Part shown: piece by piece, positions 7,487-15,119 of the stretch
Numbering within the stretch: position 1 is the stretch's first letter
How the letters are laid out: every line of letters begins with the position of its first letter
From: Nitrospinota bacterium
GTDB lineage: Bacteria > Nitrospinota > Nitrospinia > JACRGO01
DNA: 23,001 nucleotides
Assembly: GCA_016212295.1 (NCBI GenBank)
Contig: JACRGO010000151.1
Span: 1 to 23,001 of the forward strand
Direction: 5' to 3'
Program-made: the position numbers and the translations under genes
The notes under the pieces: model-generated
What the model was told of the DNA's origin: nothing
The model's input: only the letters and a program-made list of their open reading frames with translations
The model's database searches: none

Positions 7487-8115
7487 TCAAGTTAACAATT
7501 TAGTTATTTTATGAGTTTCCTCAATCAGATCAGAAACATTTTGTTCTGTAGGTTCTCTATCTTTCTTATGTGGGCACAAATTCCGTATTGTACCCAAATA
7601 TTCAAGTTTTGCACGCTGAGTGTTATCAATAATTTTCGCCTTGTAGAGTTCCTCCTGAATGCAAAGCCGATGACAAATACAACATCAGCTTTGGCCAGTC
7701 TTTGGTTTAGACGTCCATGAAGCGACACAAACGGCTCAATCTCTGGGACGCCTTTGAATCCCGGGTAAAGAATTGCCATCTTGTCTGGGTCATCTGGAAC
7801 TGTGCTCGATCCAGAGCGGCTGCATCTTCCTTGTGCATCTCGATGCCAATCTAATGAGCCGTGTACTTTGAGAAATTATACATAATTAGAGTGCCACCCT
7901 ATCTCTCTCAATGTCTCTAATGTAGATAAAATCCATTCTATGTCGTCACTATATGCCTTCCCCAAGTAACCCATTACTTGATTGGTAATTGGGCGCATGC
8001 CGGACTTAACGTCGTCAATAAATCCTGTGGACGCAGGAAGACCAAGAGGAACAGAAGCGCCGGCTCCAGTGAAGACAAGGACCTTCTCAATTGTAGGCAC
8101 GGATAGCTCTCCCAA
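7487..8115 (-). pseudogene. Decayed SIR2-like (NAD-binding) gene with a C-terminal RNxxxH fragment
   Basis: Three pieces of one or two former genes lie in order on the minus strand. (1) From 8115 (a TTG) come VLVFTGAGASVPLGLPAS and DDIEWILSTLETL, the N-terminus of SIR2-like domains. (2) After an in-frame TAA (7876-7878) the same frame continues FLKVHGSLDWHRD, then MAILYPGFKG, EIEPFVSLHGRLNQRLA and DVVFVIGFAFR, the second half of a SIR2_2-type domain. (3) After a frameshift near 7665 a different frame reads EELYKAKIIDNTQRAKLEYL, RNLCPHKKDREPT and LIEETHKITKLLT before a stop at 7487-7489. Relative to normal SIR2 domains about 100 residues are missing between the GAG motif and the HGSLDW motif. 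SIR2-like proteins often act in phage defence. Nothing here looks functional now. Confidence 0.78.
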
Positions 8116-8280
8116 ATGGAAGTTATTAGGCAGTAAAAAATACTAACACAAAGCCTTGGGCTGCTCAATGCCCAGTAAATACTCGCTTCTTATCAATGGC
8201 CAATGACTATTCTATGCTATCAGCAATACGCAACTGCTTGATTCATAAGCGACAAAAATGGAAACATCTGCACTATACCA

Positions 8281-9687
8281 CTAATAGACATACTTCCTTA
8301 TCAAACCGCCGGCGAAGATCTCCTTCTGGCGCTCGATTCTGTGTGCGGCCTTGTTTATCCTGTAAACCCCTCCGCTGTAGAGCCTGTGAAAATCCTCGTC
8401 CCCCAGCGGACTGCAATTCACCTTTTGCGAAAAATAGGTGTAATGGCCGTAATGGTATTTATCCGGATCAAACCCCTCCTTCACCGCCATGTCAAACAAC
8501 GGCGTGCCGGGATGCGGCCTCACCTGGAACACCCTGGGAAAATCCAGCAGGGACCTCTCGGCGAAATCCATGGTGTCCAGCATCTCCTCCCTTGTTTCCG
8601 TGGGGAACCCTATCATGAAGAACCCGAAGGTGATGATCCCCAGTTCAGAGGCTATCTGGACGTTCTCCACCAGCTTCGGGATGTTGAGGTTTTTTTGCAG
8701 TAACTTTTGCAGACGCCTGGAGGTGGTCTCCACCGCGAAGGTCATGGAGTAGCACCCGGCGTCCTTCAACGCCTCTATGGTTTCGCGGTCCAGGATGTCC
8801 CCTCTAACGCCGTTGGGAAAGGAGATGCTTAAGTCCCATCCACGCTCAACTATCTTGCCGCAGAGTTCCAGGACCCGCTCACGGTGCAGATTGAATATAT
8901 CGTCTATGATCTGAATCTCGCGAATTCCGTACCGTCCATATAGGATTTCAAGCTCTTCGAGGATGTTACCGATTGACCGCAGCCTGATCTGTTTTCCATA
9001 AAGGTTGTGGCAATAGATGCAATGATAGGGACAGCCCCGCGATGTGAACATTGGGAAATACCGCTCGCTCCTCAGGAACGGAGCGTTGAAGTTAAAGGAG
9101 CAGGCATAGTCGTCGATATTCACCAGGTCCCAATCCGGGAAGGGAAGACCGTCCAACTCGTCCGGCCTTTTCCCCTCGCCGGTAAAAACGGGACGCCCGT
9201 CGCCGTTCCTGGACATGAAGCCTTTCACCTTGGACGCGTCTCCGCCGCCGGACAAGGCGTCGAGCAGTTCAACAAAGGTATACTCCGCCTCGTTCACGGC
9301 CACGAAGTCTATGTCCTTCTTTTCTGCTGCGTGTTTAGGGTCGGATGAGGCACAGGGTCCGCCCAGGACCACCGGACACGCCTTATTGTAATCCTTCACC
9401 ATCGCGGCGATTTCAAGAATCCTGTGCTCCTCACAGGTGAGTCCGCTTATTCCCGTGAAGTCCGGCGCGAATGAGTTTATCATGCCTTGCAGTTCGGCTA
9501 TCTTTCCCGTCTCCACCCCCACGTCCAGGAGCTTGACGTCGTATTGATGGCCGCCCCATTTCTTCAGGCAGGAGCTTAGATACATAAGCCCAAGGGGAGG
9601 CATGATGGCGTCCTGGTTCTGGGCCACGGTATGCCCCTTGGCGCCGGGAACAGTGCTTCTTATCAACAATACCTTCCTGGGTTTCAT
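8281..9687 (-). CDS. B12-binding domain radical SAM protein coupled to a MoaD-like carrier
   Basis: 468 residues. The N-terminal cobalamin-binding domain (about 1-150: KVLLIRSTVPGA, MPPLGLMYLSS, DFTGISGLTCEE, PVVLGGPCAS) is followed by a radical SAM barrel with the cluster motif FTSRGCPYHCIYCHNLYG (Cys 219, 223, 226). Later blocks (IIDDIFNLHRERV, FFMIGFPTETREEM, VRPHPGTPLFDMA) are standard for the class B family. The substrate is unknown. Its ATG overlaps the stop of the upstream MoaD-like gene by 4 nt, so the two are translationally coupled and probably act together. It is only distantly similar to the other radical SAM gene of the window and is not a recent duplicate. Confidence 0.9.
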   Translation of the reverse strand: MKPRKVLLIRSTVPGAKGHTVAQNQDAIMPPLGLMYLSSCLKKWGGHQYDVKLLDVGVETGKIAELQGMINSFAPDFTGISGLTCEEHRILEIAAMVKDYNKACPVVLGGPCASSDPKHAAEKKDIDFVAVNEAEYTFVELLDALSGGGDASKVKGFMSRNGDGRPVFTGEGKRPDELDGLPFPDWDLVNIDDYACSFNFNAPFLRSERYFPMFTSRGCPYHCIYCHNLYGKQIRLRSIGNILEELEILYGRYGIREIQIIDDIFNLHRERVLELCGKIVERGWDLSISFPNGVRGDILDRETIEALKDAGCYSMTFAVETTSRRLQKLLQKNLNIPKLVENVQIASELGIITFGFFMIGFPTETREEMLDTMDFAERSLLDFPRVFQVRPHPGTPLFDMAVKEGFDPDKYHYGHYTYFSQKVNCSPLGDEDFHRLYSGGVYRINKAAHRIERQKEIFAGGLIRKYVY

Positions 9688-9965
9688 TCCGACCCTCCGG
9701 CGACCGGGGTCAAGATAAAGACCTCGTCGCCTTCGCGCACCTTGGTCTCCATTTGCTGGTTAAAAAGAATATCGTTTCCGTTCACGTAGATCTTATAGAA
9801 GGACTTAAGATTTCCCTCCAGATCATAAAGATGCTCCTTGAGGTCCGGGAAGCTCCTGTTCAGGGAGTCCATCACCTCGCCCACCGTGTTTCCATCCAGT
9901 TTTATCAGGTCCACGCCCCCGATAAGCCTTGCTATCAAAGGGGGAACCAAAAGATTTACCGCCAT
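9684..9965 (-). CDS. MoaD/ThiS-like beta-grasp sulfur carrier, C-terminus GGSE
   Basis: 93 residues with the ubiquitin-like plan of MoaD-type carriers: NTVGEVMDSLNRSFPDLKEH, an LYDLEGNLKSFYKIYVNG segment, and DEVFILTPVAGGSE at the end. MoaD, ThiS and CysO carry sulfur as a thiocarboxylate on a terminal Gly-Gly. Here two residues (SE) follow the Gly-Gly, so activation would first need a protease such as a JAMM/Mec+ enzyme; none is in the window. GGAGG lies 6 nt before the ATG. It is coupled by a 4-nt overlap to a B12-radical SAM gene, with no molybdopterin gene nearby, so a role in molybdenum cofactor synthesis is not supported. It is a paralogue of the carrier at 22,051. Confidence 0.86.
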   Translation of the reverse strand: MAVNLLVPPLIARLIGGVDLIKLDGNTVGEVMDSLNRSFPDLKEHLYDLEGNLKSFYKIYVNGNDILFNQQMETKVREGDEVFILTPVAGGSE

Positions 9966-10009
9966 TAAGGTCCTCCAAGATTAAATTCAATGTTAAAAAG
10001 GAAAAACAA

Positions 10010-10160
10010 AAGCCCAAATGACAAATAGCAAATTACAAATAAATTACAAATTACAATTACTGAATGTCCAAAACAACTCCACTTCCTTGTTTGTCATTTA
10101 TAATTTTGGTTATTGAGATTTATTTGTTATTTAACAATTGAGATTTGGAACTTAATAGCG
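10010..10160. repeat. Degenerate AAATTACAAATTAC repeat with inverted halves
   Basis: The left half contains several degenerate copies of CAAATTACAAATAA. The right half carries the complementary words (TTTGTCATTTATAATTTTGG, TTATTTGTTATTTAACAATTG), so the block is a loose inverted repeat. It fills the gap between the M55 peptidase and the MoaD-like gene. No gene is present. Confidence 0.65.
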
Positions 10161-10181
10161 GGCATGGCCGCGCTGTGTTAA

Positions 10182-11087
10182 TTATTTTCTATAAACCATT
10201 CGCAGAAGCCGCGAACCCGCCGGCAGGCTAAGCAGAGGGCCTAATACCACAACCAGGGGATAAAGTCCCCTTGGTATGAAAAGAAAATTGAAAAGAGCGC
10301 GGAAGGCGCCCAAAAAATCCGGCCTCTCCAGCGCGAATCGGGCCGCTGAAATCCTTGTGAGTCCCCAGGTGTTTCTTGCTATTGGACTCTCCGGGAAGTG
10401 GAGTTCAATCTCCACGCGGACCGGGACCTGGAATTGAAACCTTTTCATCCCGCTTGCGCGCTCAACGGCCTTGCGGCTTTTTTCAAAGAGGTCCTTTCTT
10501 TCCCTCATAATGGTCTCGTCCCGCTTCGCCACGGTCTCAAAATCCCCAAGGCGCTTGGAGCAAGGGACCAGCTCCGCCCAGGGGAGCGTCCCGGCTATTG
10601 ACTCCAGGAGGACCGGGTCTCCGCTGACCAAACCCACCGGCGTTTCGAGTCCTTCGCCTATTACCGCTGCCATGATCTCCGCCTCTGAGACAATCCTTCC
10701 ATTCACGCTGATGGATTTAACATGGTGATGAAGGATATGCGGATAAAAGGCGCCGGGAGAGTCAACGGACGCATGGTGCGCGATCAAAAAAGCCATTGAG
10801 TATTTTGCCTTTTTCCCTATGGCCGGGAGCGGACGAAAACGAACGCCTCCAATAACCTCAACGGACCGGGGGAGCATGTCCCGCGCGACATTGGCTCCAA
10901 ATCCGTGATAATCCCTCACTGTGGCCTTCCGCAATCCAGCCCGGCTTGCGCCATCAATAGCGGAACGGATATCCTCTGACAGGCAAGTCCTGCCCCACCG
11001 TTTCCATTCCGGCGCTCCTGGGGTAAACTGTTCTTGTTTATAAATGCCGCAGGCGCCCTCCATGTCAGCGAGAATGTAAAGGCTCAT
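10182..11087 (-). CDS. M55 family D-aminopeptidase (DppA-like)
   Basis: 301 residues. It starts MSLYILADMEGACGIY, with Asp8 and Glu10 in the positions of the first DppA zinc ligands. The other expected ligands follow: His61 (RDYHGFGAN), His104/105 (FLIAHHASVDSPGAF) and Glu135 (NGRIVSEAEIMA). M55 enzymes release D-amino acids from D-peptides such as peptidoglycan fragments; the subunits assemble into a self-compartmentalised ring. Unlike Bacillus DppA, the sequence ends with a strongly hydrophobic segment (about 262-292, FRALFNFLFIPRGLYPLVVV) followed by a basic tail, which may anchor it to the membrane. No peptide transporter gene is adjacent. Upstream and downstream gaps are filled by repeats. 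Confidence 0.85.
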   Translation of the reverse strand: MSLYILADMEGACGIYKQEQFTPGAPEWKRWGRTCLSEDIRSAIDGASRAGLRKATVRDYHGFGANVARDMLPRSVEVIGGVRFRPLPAIGKKAKYSMAFLIAHHASVDSPGAFYPHILHHHVKSISVNGRIVSEAEIMAAVIGEGLETPVGLVSGDPVLLESIAGTLPWAELVPCSKRLGDFETVAKRDETIMRERKDLFEKSRKAVERASGMKRFQFQVPVRVEIELHFPESPIARNTWGLTRISAARFALERPDFLGAFRALFNFLFIPRGLYPLVVVLGPLLSLPAGSRLLRMVYRK

Positions 11088-11117
11088 AGACGCCCTTTTG
11101 GGCTATGATTTTTTTTT

Positions 11118-11155
11118 ACCACTAAGACACAAAGAAACACAAAGGCTGACAAAGG
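11118..11155. repeat. ACAAAG-type degenerate repeat, copy 1
   Basis: Repeated words ACACAAAG / ACAAAGG after ACCACTAAGACACAAAG. A second, longer copy with an inverted partner lies at 14,460-14,530. Non-coding. Confidence 0.6.
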
Positions 11156-11225
11156 ATATTTTAAATTTCAGATTAAGGATTATAGATTTAAAAAAATAAA
11201 AACTCGAGTGATGCTCCTCACCCAT

Positions 11226-11367
11226 GTAACCGTTCATGAGGTGCCATGAAAAAAGGCTTCACGCTGAATTACAGGGAAAACCACATCCCCCTTCGTCCCC
11301 CTTTGGTAGATGTAAAAAGTAGCTGCGTTTTTCTCCGGTTTTTCATGGCAAATCTGTGAATGGTTAC
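11226..11367. mobile_element. MITE-like element with about 28-bp terminal inverted repeats
   Basis: The ends 11226-11253 and 11339-11367 are reverse complements. Outer GTAACC..TTCA and inner TGCCATGAAAAA are identical, with several mismatches and a 1-nt length difference in between. The 85-nt interior contains no gene. The size (142 bp) and structure fit a miniature inverted-repeat element just upstream of the GT9 gene. No clear target-site duplication is visible, so it may be old, or it may be a large attenuator-like hairpin. Confidence 0.55.
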
Positions 11368-11411
11368 CGATTCATTTTATTACAGGCCCCGGTTAAATCC
11401 AAAATCATTCC

Positions 11412-12398
11412 ATGAAAATACTGGTTATTCGTAATGGGGGAATAGGCGACACATTATTATTGGTTCCCCTGCTCCAAGCCATAAAGCAGGAATTCACCCC
11501 TTTGGAATTGGCGGCAATGGGAAGGGAGGACGTCCTGGCCATCCTTGCCAGGGAAAGGATCATAGACAAATTCATCCCCTTCGAGCAGGACGGGATTTGG
11601 AAGCTGTATGGAGAAATAGAGGCCCTGCCGCAACAACTCTCAAACCTCCTTTCTTCCTTTGATATGATATTTTCCCTGATAGTGGACAAGGACGGCTGTT
11701 TTGAGGGAAACCTGAAAAAGAGCGGATGCGGAAAAGTCTTGACTGCCCCGCCCCTGCCTCCGGAAAATTGGACCGGACATGCCTCTGGTTATTACGCAGA
11801 GGCGTTCAGTCTCGCGCCTTTCCCATCACTGGACCAGGTGAGGCCCTTTGAAATACGGGAGGAAGACCGCGCCGTCGCCGGCCATTTTTCAAGAGCTCAC
11901 TGCGTTGATTTCACCAGGGACAACGCAGTGGCCATTCATCCAGGAAGCGGATCTAAAAATAAAAACTGGCCAATGGAAAATTTTCGCGAAGCCGCCGGGC
12001 TATTGGCGGAAAGAGGAAATAAAGTCTTATGGATCGCGAGCCCGGCTGAAGAAGAGCGCGGCGTACCCATGCGGCAGGAAATGAAAAACATCATCAGGGT
12101 CCAACTCCCCCTTGGCCGCTTGGGTTCCCTGCTCAAATTTTGCTCCGCGTACATAGGGAACGACTCAGGGATCAGCCACCTGGCCGGGCTGGCCGGGATT
12201 CCCAGCGTTGTGATTTTCGGTCCAACATCGCCGGATTCATGGGCGCCACTAGGACCCAAGGCCAGGCCGCTCTGGAAACGCCTGGAATGCCAGCCATGCG
12301 CGCCGGAGACGCGTCAAAGATGCGAGGGACGCGAATGTTTGTCGCTGATTTCCGTGGACGAGGCCGTGTCCGGACTTATTGGTTTTGATGAAAGATAA
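11412..12398 (+). CDS. Glycosyltransferase family 9 (heptosyltransferase-like)
   Basis: 328 residues. The N-terminal Rossmann domain begins MKILVIRNGGIGDTLLLVPL, the acceptor-side motif of GT9 enzymes. The C-terminal donor-binding domain shows AIHPGSGSKNKNWP (174-187) and YIGNDSGISHLAGLAGIPSV (247-266) followed by IFGPTSPDSWAPLG. A Cys cluster near the end (293, 296, 304, 309, in CQPC...RCEGREC) is common in this family. GT9 enzymes add heptose or related sugars to the lipopolysaccharide core from ADP-activated donors at the cytoplasmic membrane face. The exact sugar is unknown. No strong ribosome site precedes the ATG. It is divergent from the M55 gene and followed by a repeat-rich gap before proS. 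Confidence 0.9.
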   Translation: MKILVIRNGGIGDTLLLVPLLQAIKQEFTPLELAAMGREDVLAILARERIIDKFIPFEQDGIWKLYGEIEALPQQLSNLLSSFDMIFSLIVDKDGCFEGNLKKSGCGKVLTAPPLPPENWTGHASGYYAEAFSLAPFPSLDQVRPFEIREEDRAVAGHFSRAHCVDFTRDNAVAIHPGSGSKNKNWPMENFREAAGLLAERGNKVLWIASPAEEERGVPMRQEMKNIIRVQLPLGRLGSLLKFCSAYIGNDSGISHLAGLAGIPSVVIFGPTSPDSWAPLGPKARPLWKRLECQPCAPETRQRCEGRECLSLISVDEAVSGLIGFDER

Positions 12399-12468
12399 GG
12401 GGGTAGTTTAAAAAAAAACGCTGTATTATAATAGTAAATCCTGATAAAAAATATTTGAAATTTATATG

Positions 12469-12651
12469 GAACGCTGATGACACGGATTAAACGGATTTGC
12501 GCGGATAAAGAAATTATTTTTTTTGTAAGGTTTTAGATGTTTGAAAAAAATTTTTTTTGACACGTTGATTTTTTATGATCTTTGCTTTTAATCATAATTG
12601 ATATTTTTTTCAAATCCGCGTAGATCCGTTTTATCCGCGTCATCCGCGTTC
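12469..12651. repeat. Inverted intergenic repeat of the 'ATCCGCGT' family, copy 2
   Basis: Arms of 38 bp at 12,469-12,506 and 12,614-12,651 are reverse complements with a few mismatches and match the arms at 1619-1712. The 107-nt interior is very AT-rich. The right arm ends 15 bp before the proS ribosome site, so the repeat lies in the proS leader or contains its promoter. Confidence 0.88.
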
Positions 12652-12678
12652 TATCTCTCTTTTAAACCGGAGGCATTA

Positions 12679-14106
12679 ATGTCCAAGAAAATAACAACGA
12701 GATCGGAAAATTATTCCGATTGGTATATCGACATAGTGACCAGGGCGCAGTTGGCGGATTACGCCCCGGTCAAGGGCTGCATGGTCATACGGCCCAACGG
12801 ATACGAGATCTGGGAAAAAATGCAATCCGTGCTGGACAAAATGTTCAAGGACACCGGCCACCGCAACGCCTATTTCCCGCTCCTGATCCCGGAGTCCTTC
12901 CTTCAAAAGGAGGCGGAGCACGTGGAGGGGTTCGCGCCGGAATGCGCGGTGGTGACCCACGGCGGCGGAAAAAAATTGGCTGAGAATCTGATGCTCCGGC
13001 CCACCTCGGAAACCATCATCTGGCACATGTACTCGAAGTGGATAACCTCATACAGGGACCTCCCCCTTCTAATTAACCAGTGGTGCAACGTGCTGCGGTG
13101 GGAGATGCGGACTCGGCTTTTTCTGCGCACCACGGAATTTTTGTGGCAGGAGGGGCACACCGCCCACGCCGCAAAGGAGGACGCGGAAGAAGAGACCCTT
13201 AAAATGCTGAATGTGTACAAGACTTTCGCCGAGGAATACATGGCCATGCCTGTAACGGCCGGACTCAAAACGGAATCTGAAAAATTTCCAGGCGCGGTCA
13301 ACACCTACACCATAGAGGCCATGATGCAGGACAAGAAGGCCCTGCAGGCCGGGACCTCTCATTTCCTCGGACAAAATTTCGCAAAGGCCTTTGATGTGAC
13401 GTTCCAGGACGAGGCGGGGGAGAGGCGGCACGTGTGGGCCTCCAGTTGGGGGGTGAGCACCAGGTTGATCGGCGCTCTGATCATGTGCCACAGTGATGAC
13501 CAGGGGTTGGTCCTGCCTCCGAAACTGGCCGCGCGGCAGGTGGTCATAATCCCGATATGGAAAGGGGACGACGAGGCTTCGCGCGTCATCGAGTGCGCAC
13601 ACAAGATCAAGGAGGAGCTTTCGGTAAAATTCAGCGTCCATGTGGACGACCGGCGTCAATACAAGCCGGGCTGGAAATTCAACGAATGGGAACTGCTCGG
13701 CATACCCTTGAGGATAGAGATAGGGCCGCGCGACCTCGAAAGCGGCAACGTCGTCCTTTCAAGAAGGGACAAGAAGGAAAAATCCACGGTCCCAATGAAG
13801 TCCGTTTCGGATGAGACGGCGAGACTGCTCGAAACCATCCAGAAGGACCTCTTTCAAAGGGCCAGGGATTTTCGCGAGGCCAACACCTTTTTGGCGGATG
13901 ATTTCCAGGGATTCAAGGAAAGGATCGAGGAGAACGGGTTTTATCGCATCCACTGGTGCGGACAGGGCAAGTGCGAGGAAAGAATAAAAGAAGAGACAAA
14001 GGCAACTATCCGCTGCATCCCCTTGGACGCGGTCGAGGAAAGCGGAAAGTGCATCGTGTGCGGGGCGGCCTCTCCCAGGAGGGTACTGGCAGGGAGGGCC
14101 TATTGA
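12679..14106 (+). CDS. proS: Prolyl-tRNA synthetase, archaeal/eukaryotic type
   Basis: 475 residues from the ATG at 12,679, which has CCGGAGG 5 nt upstream. An in-frame ATG at 12,598 would add 27 residues encoded by the repeat and is rejected. The protein attaches proline to tRNA-Pro. The start [20 protein letters not shown] is typical of the short type without the bacterial editing insert. Class II motif 1 ([10 protein letters not shown]), motif 2 ([20 protein letters not shown]) and motif 3 ([20 protein letters not shown]) are all visible. The C-terminal domain retains a zinc-site-like Cys set (CGQGKCEE and CIVCGAA) and ends in the conserved tyrosine (AGRAY). It is followed after 2 nt by a PilZ gene. 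Confidence 0.95.
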   Translation: MSKKITTRSENYSDWYIDIVTRAQLADYAPVKGCMVIRPNGYEIWEKMQSVLDKMFKDTGHRNAYFPLLIPESFLQKEAEHVEGFAPECAVVTHGGGKKLAENLMLRPTSETIIWHMYSKWITSYRDLPLLINQWCNVLRWEMRTRLFLRTTEFLWQEGHTAHAAKEDAEEETLKMLNVYKTFAEEYMAMPVTAGLKTESEKFPGAVNTYTIEAMMQDKKALQAGTSHFLGQNFAKAFDVTFQDEAGERRHVWASSWGVSTRLIGALIMCHSDDQGLVLPPKLAARQVVIIPIWKGDDEASRVIECAHKIKEELSVKFSVHVDDRRQYKPGWKFNEWELLGIPLRIEIGPRDLESGNVVLSRRDKKEKSTVPMKSVSDETARLLETIQKDLFQRARDFREANTFLADDFQGFKERIEENGFYRIHWCGQGKCEERIKEETKATIRCIPLDAVEESGKCIVCGAASPRRVLAGRAY

Positions 14107-14108
14107 GC

Positions 14109-14423
14109 ATGGACAGGAAACACGATCGGTATTCCATAGGGTCAACCGCTGAATTCATGTTCGATGGAAACTACTACCAGGGCATAGTGTCCAATAGCAG
14201 CATGGGCGGGACCTTGTTGGAATTGAGCGTCGAGGCCCCGTTGGGAATTTTCGTGGGTTCCGCCGTTGATATCCGCCTGTTCGATATATTTTCCGACCTG
14301 AGTTATGTCTATCCCTCCAAGGTAGCGAGAAAAGCCGGCAGGGAATTGGCCGTGGAATTTCTCCAACCCCTAACCGGCGTCCAGGAAAAATTCCTGGAAA
14401 GGTGGCTGGGCTGGCAGCCGTAG
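14109..14423 (+). CDS. PilZ domain protein, putative c-di-GMP receptor
   Basis: 104 residues. The start chosen is the ATG at 14,109 (MDRKHDRYSIG), 2 nt after the proS stop and with GGGAGGG about 8 nt upstream. Translation from an earlier in-frame site inside proS would add residues that only reflect proS in another frame. PilZ domains bind cyclic di-GMP through RxxxR and (D/N)xSxxG. Here Arg3-Lys-His-Asp-Arg7 and NSSMGG match both motifs. The rest (GTLLELSVEAPL, VDIRLFD, RELAVEFLQP) follows the beta-barrel pattern. As a stand-alone domain it may act as an adaptor. Its coupling to proS is probably for expression only; the target process is unknown. Confidence 0.82.
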   Translation: MDRKHDRYSIGSTAEFMFDGNYYQGIVSNSSMGGTLLELSVEAPLGIFVGSAVDIRLFDIFSDLSYVYPSKVARKAGRELAVEFLQPLTGVQEKFLERWLGWQP

Positions 14424-14621
14424 CGCGGCGCGGCTTCGCCGCAACCAAAACTGAAAGATAACCACAAAGGACACAAAAAATTCACAAAGAACACGGAGAA
14501 AAAACTTTGTGATCTTTGTGCCTGGTAAAAAGACTTTGCTAAAAAAACAAAGTTATATACATTATGTAGTACGGATTATCGCGGATAAAATTTCTTTTAA
14601 TCCGTTTAAAAAGGAAAAAAC
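14424..14621. repeat. Mixed repeat gap: ACAAAG family copy 2 and an 'ATCCGC' relative
   Basis: 14,430-14,442 is a short GC-rich hairpin (GCGGC-TTC-GCCGC) just after the PilZ stop. 14,460-14,530 contains CACAAAGGACAC and CACAAAGAACAC words followed by their complements (CTTTGTGATCTTTGTGCC), giving an inverted structure related to 11,118-11,155. 14,571-14,605 has ACGGATTA and TAATCCGT arms like the repeats at 1619 and 12,469. The nucleotidyltransferase promoter must lie within or just after this. Confidence 0.65.
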
Positions 14622-15119
14622 TTGTTTTACGAGCAGGTATTCAGGACATTAAATGTAAAAAAGGTAAAATATCTTATAGTTGGAGGCATTGCCGTTAATC
14701 TGCATGGTTTTCCAAGAGCCACCGGTGATTTAGATATAATGATGGATTTAAATGACGATAAAAGCCTTAAAGGATTTGTTTGCGCTGTCAAGGCATTGGG
14801 CTTTAAGCCAAAGATACCCGTTGAGGTTGAGGATTTTGCCGATGCGGTAAAAAGAAAATCGTGGATAGAAGAAAAACACATGAAGGTCTTTTCCGTATAT
14901 AATCCTTCGCGGGAGATTGAACATATTGATGTTCTGGTGGAAAATCCTATTGATTTTACCATTGCATATAAATCAAGAAAGGTTATTGATGTGGGAGATT
15001 TTGAAGTGCCCGTTATTTCAATAGATGGCCTTATAGAACTGAAGAAAATCGCCGGAAGAAAAAGGGATGAAATAGACATTGCCGCCTTAAAGGAAATAAA
15101 AAGGATGAAAAAAAGATGA
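14622..15119 (+). CDS. Nucleotidyltransferase-fold protein (AbiEii/MNT-like), possible toxin-antitoxin component
   Basis: 165 residues from a TTG start with AAGGA 6 nt upstream. The fold signature is clear: KYLIVGGIAVNLHGFPRATGD reads as GG..V..HG..R.T.DLDI, with the paired acidic residues in DLDIMMDL and a third in EHIDVLVENP. This matches the Pol-beta-type nucleotidyltransferases of AbiEii and related type IV toxin or minimal nucleotidyltransferase (MNT) families, which may add nucleotides to tRNA or modify a partner protein. Its stop overlaps the start of a 55-residue gene by 4 nt. Codon use is more AT-rich than the flanking proS and dacB genes, suggesting transfer. The actual substrate is unknown. 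Confidence 0.78.
   Translation: MFYEQVFRTLNVKKVKYLIVGGIAVNLHGFPRATGDLDIMMDLNDDKSLKGFVCAVKALGFKPKIPVEVEDFADAVKRKSWIEEKHMKVFSVYNPSREIEHIDVLVENPIDFTIAYKSRKVIDVGDFEVPVISIDGLIELKKIAGRKRDEIDIAALKEIKRMKKR

Noticed and set aside
7487-8115. Functional SIR2 defence gene with programmed frameshift
   Set aside because: An in-frame stop, a missing central region of about 100 residues and a frameshift together point to decay.
8196-8618. Plus-strand open frame with an RN...H motif, suggestive of HEPN
   Set aside because: Most of it is antisense to the radical SAM gene; the motif part is short and has no further support.
9684-9965. Molybdopterin synthase small subunit
   Set aside because: No moaE or other molybdenum cofactor gene is near and the C-terminus is not a free Gly-Gly.
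12557-12579. TTGACA and TATGAT as a proS promoter
   Set aside because: Only 11 nt separate the boxes in a highly AT-rich stretch, so the match is weak.
12598-12678. N-terminal extension of proS from an upstream ATG
   Set aside because: The extra 27 codons lie largely in the inverted repeat and the ATG at 12,679 has an ideal ribosome site and matches the family N-terminus.
13069-13659. Long minus-strand frame opposite proS
   Set aside because: It is antisense to a clear proS with all class II motifs and shows no family pattern.
13956-14108. PilZ protein starting inside proS
   Set aside because: The added residues are proS in another frame; the ATG at 14,109 starts exactly where the PilZ motif begins.
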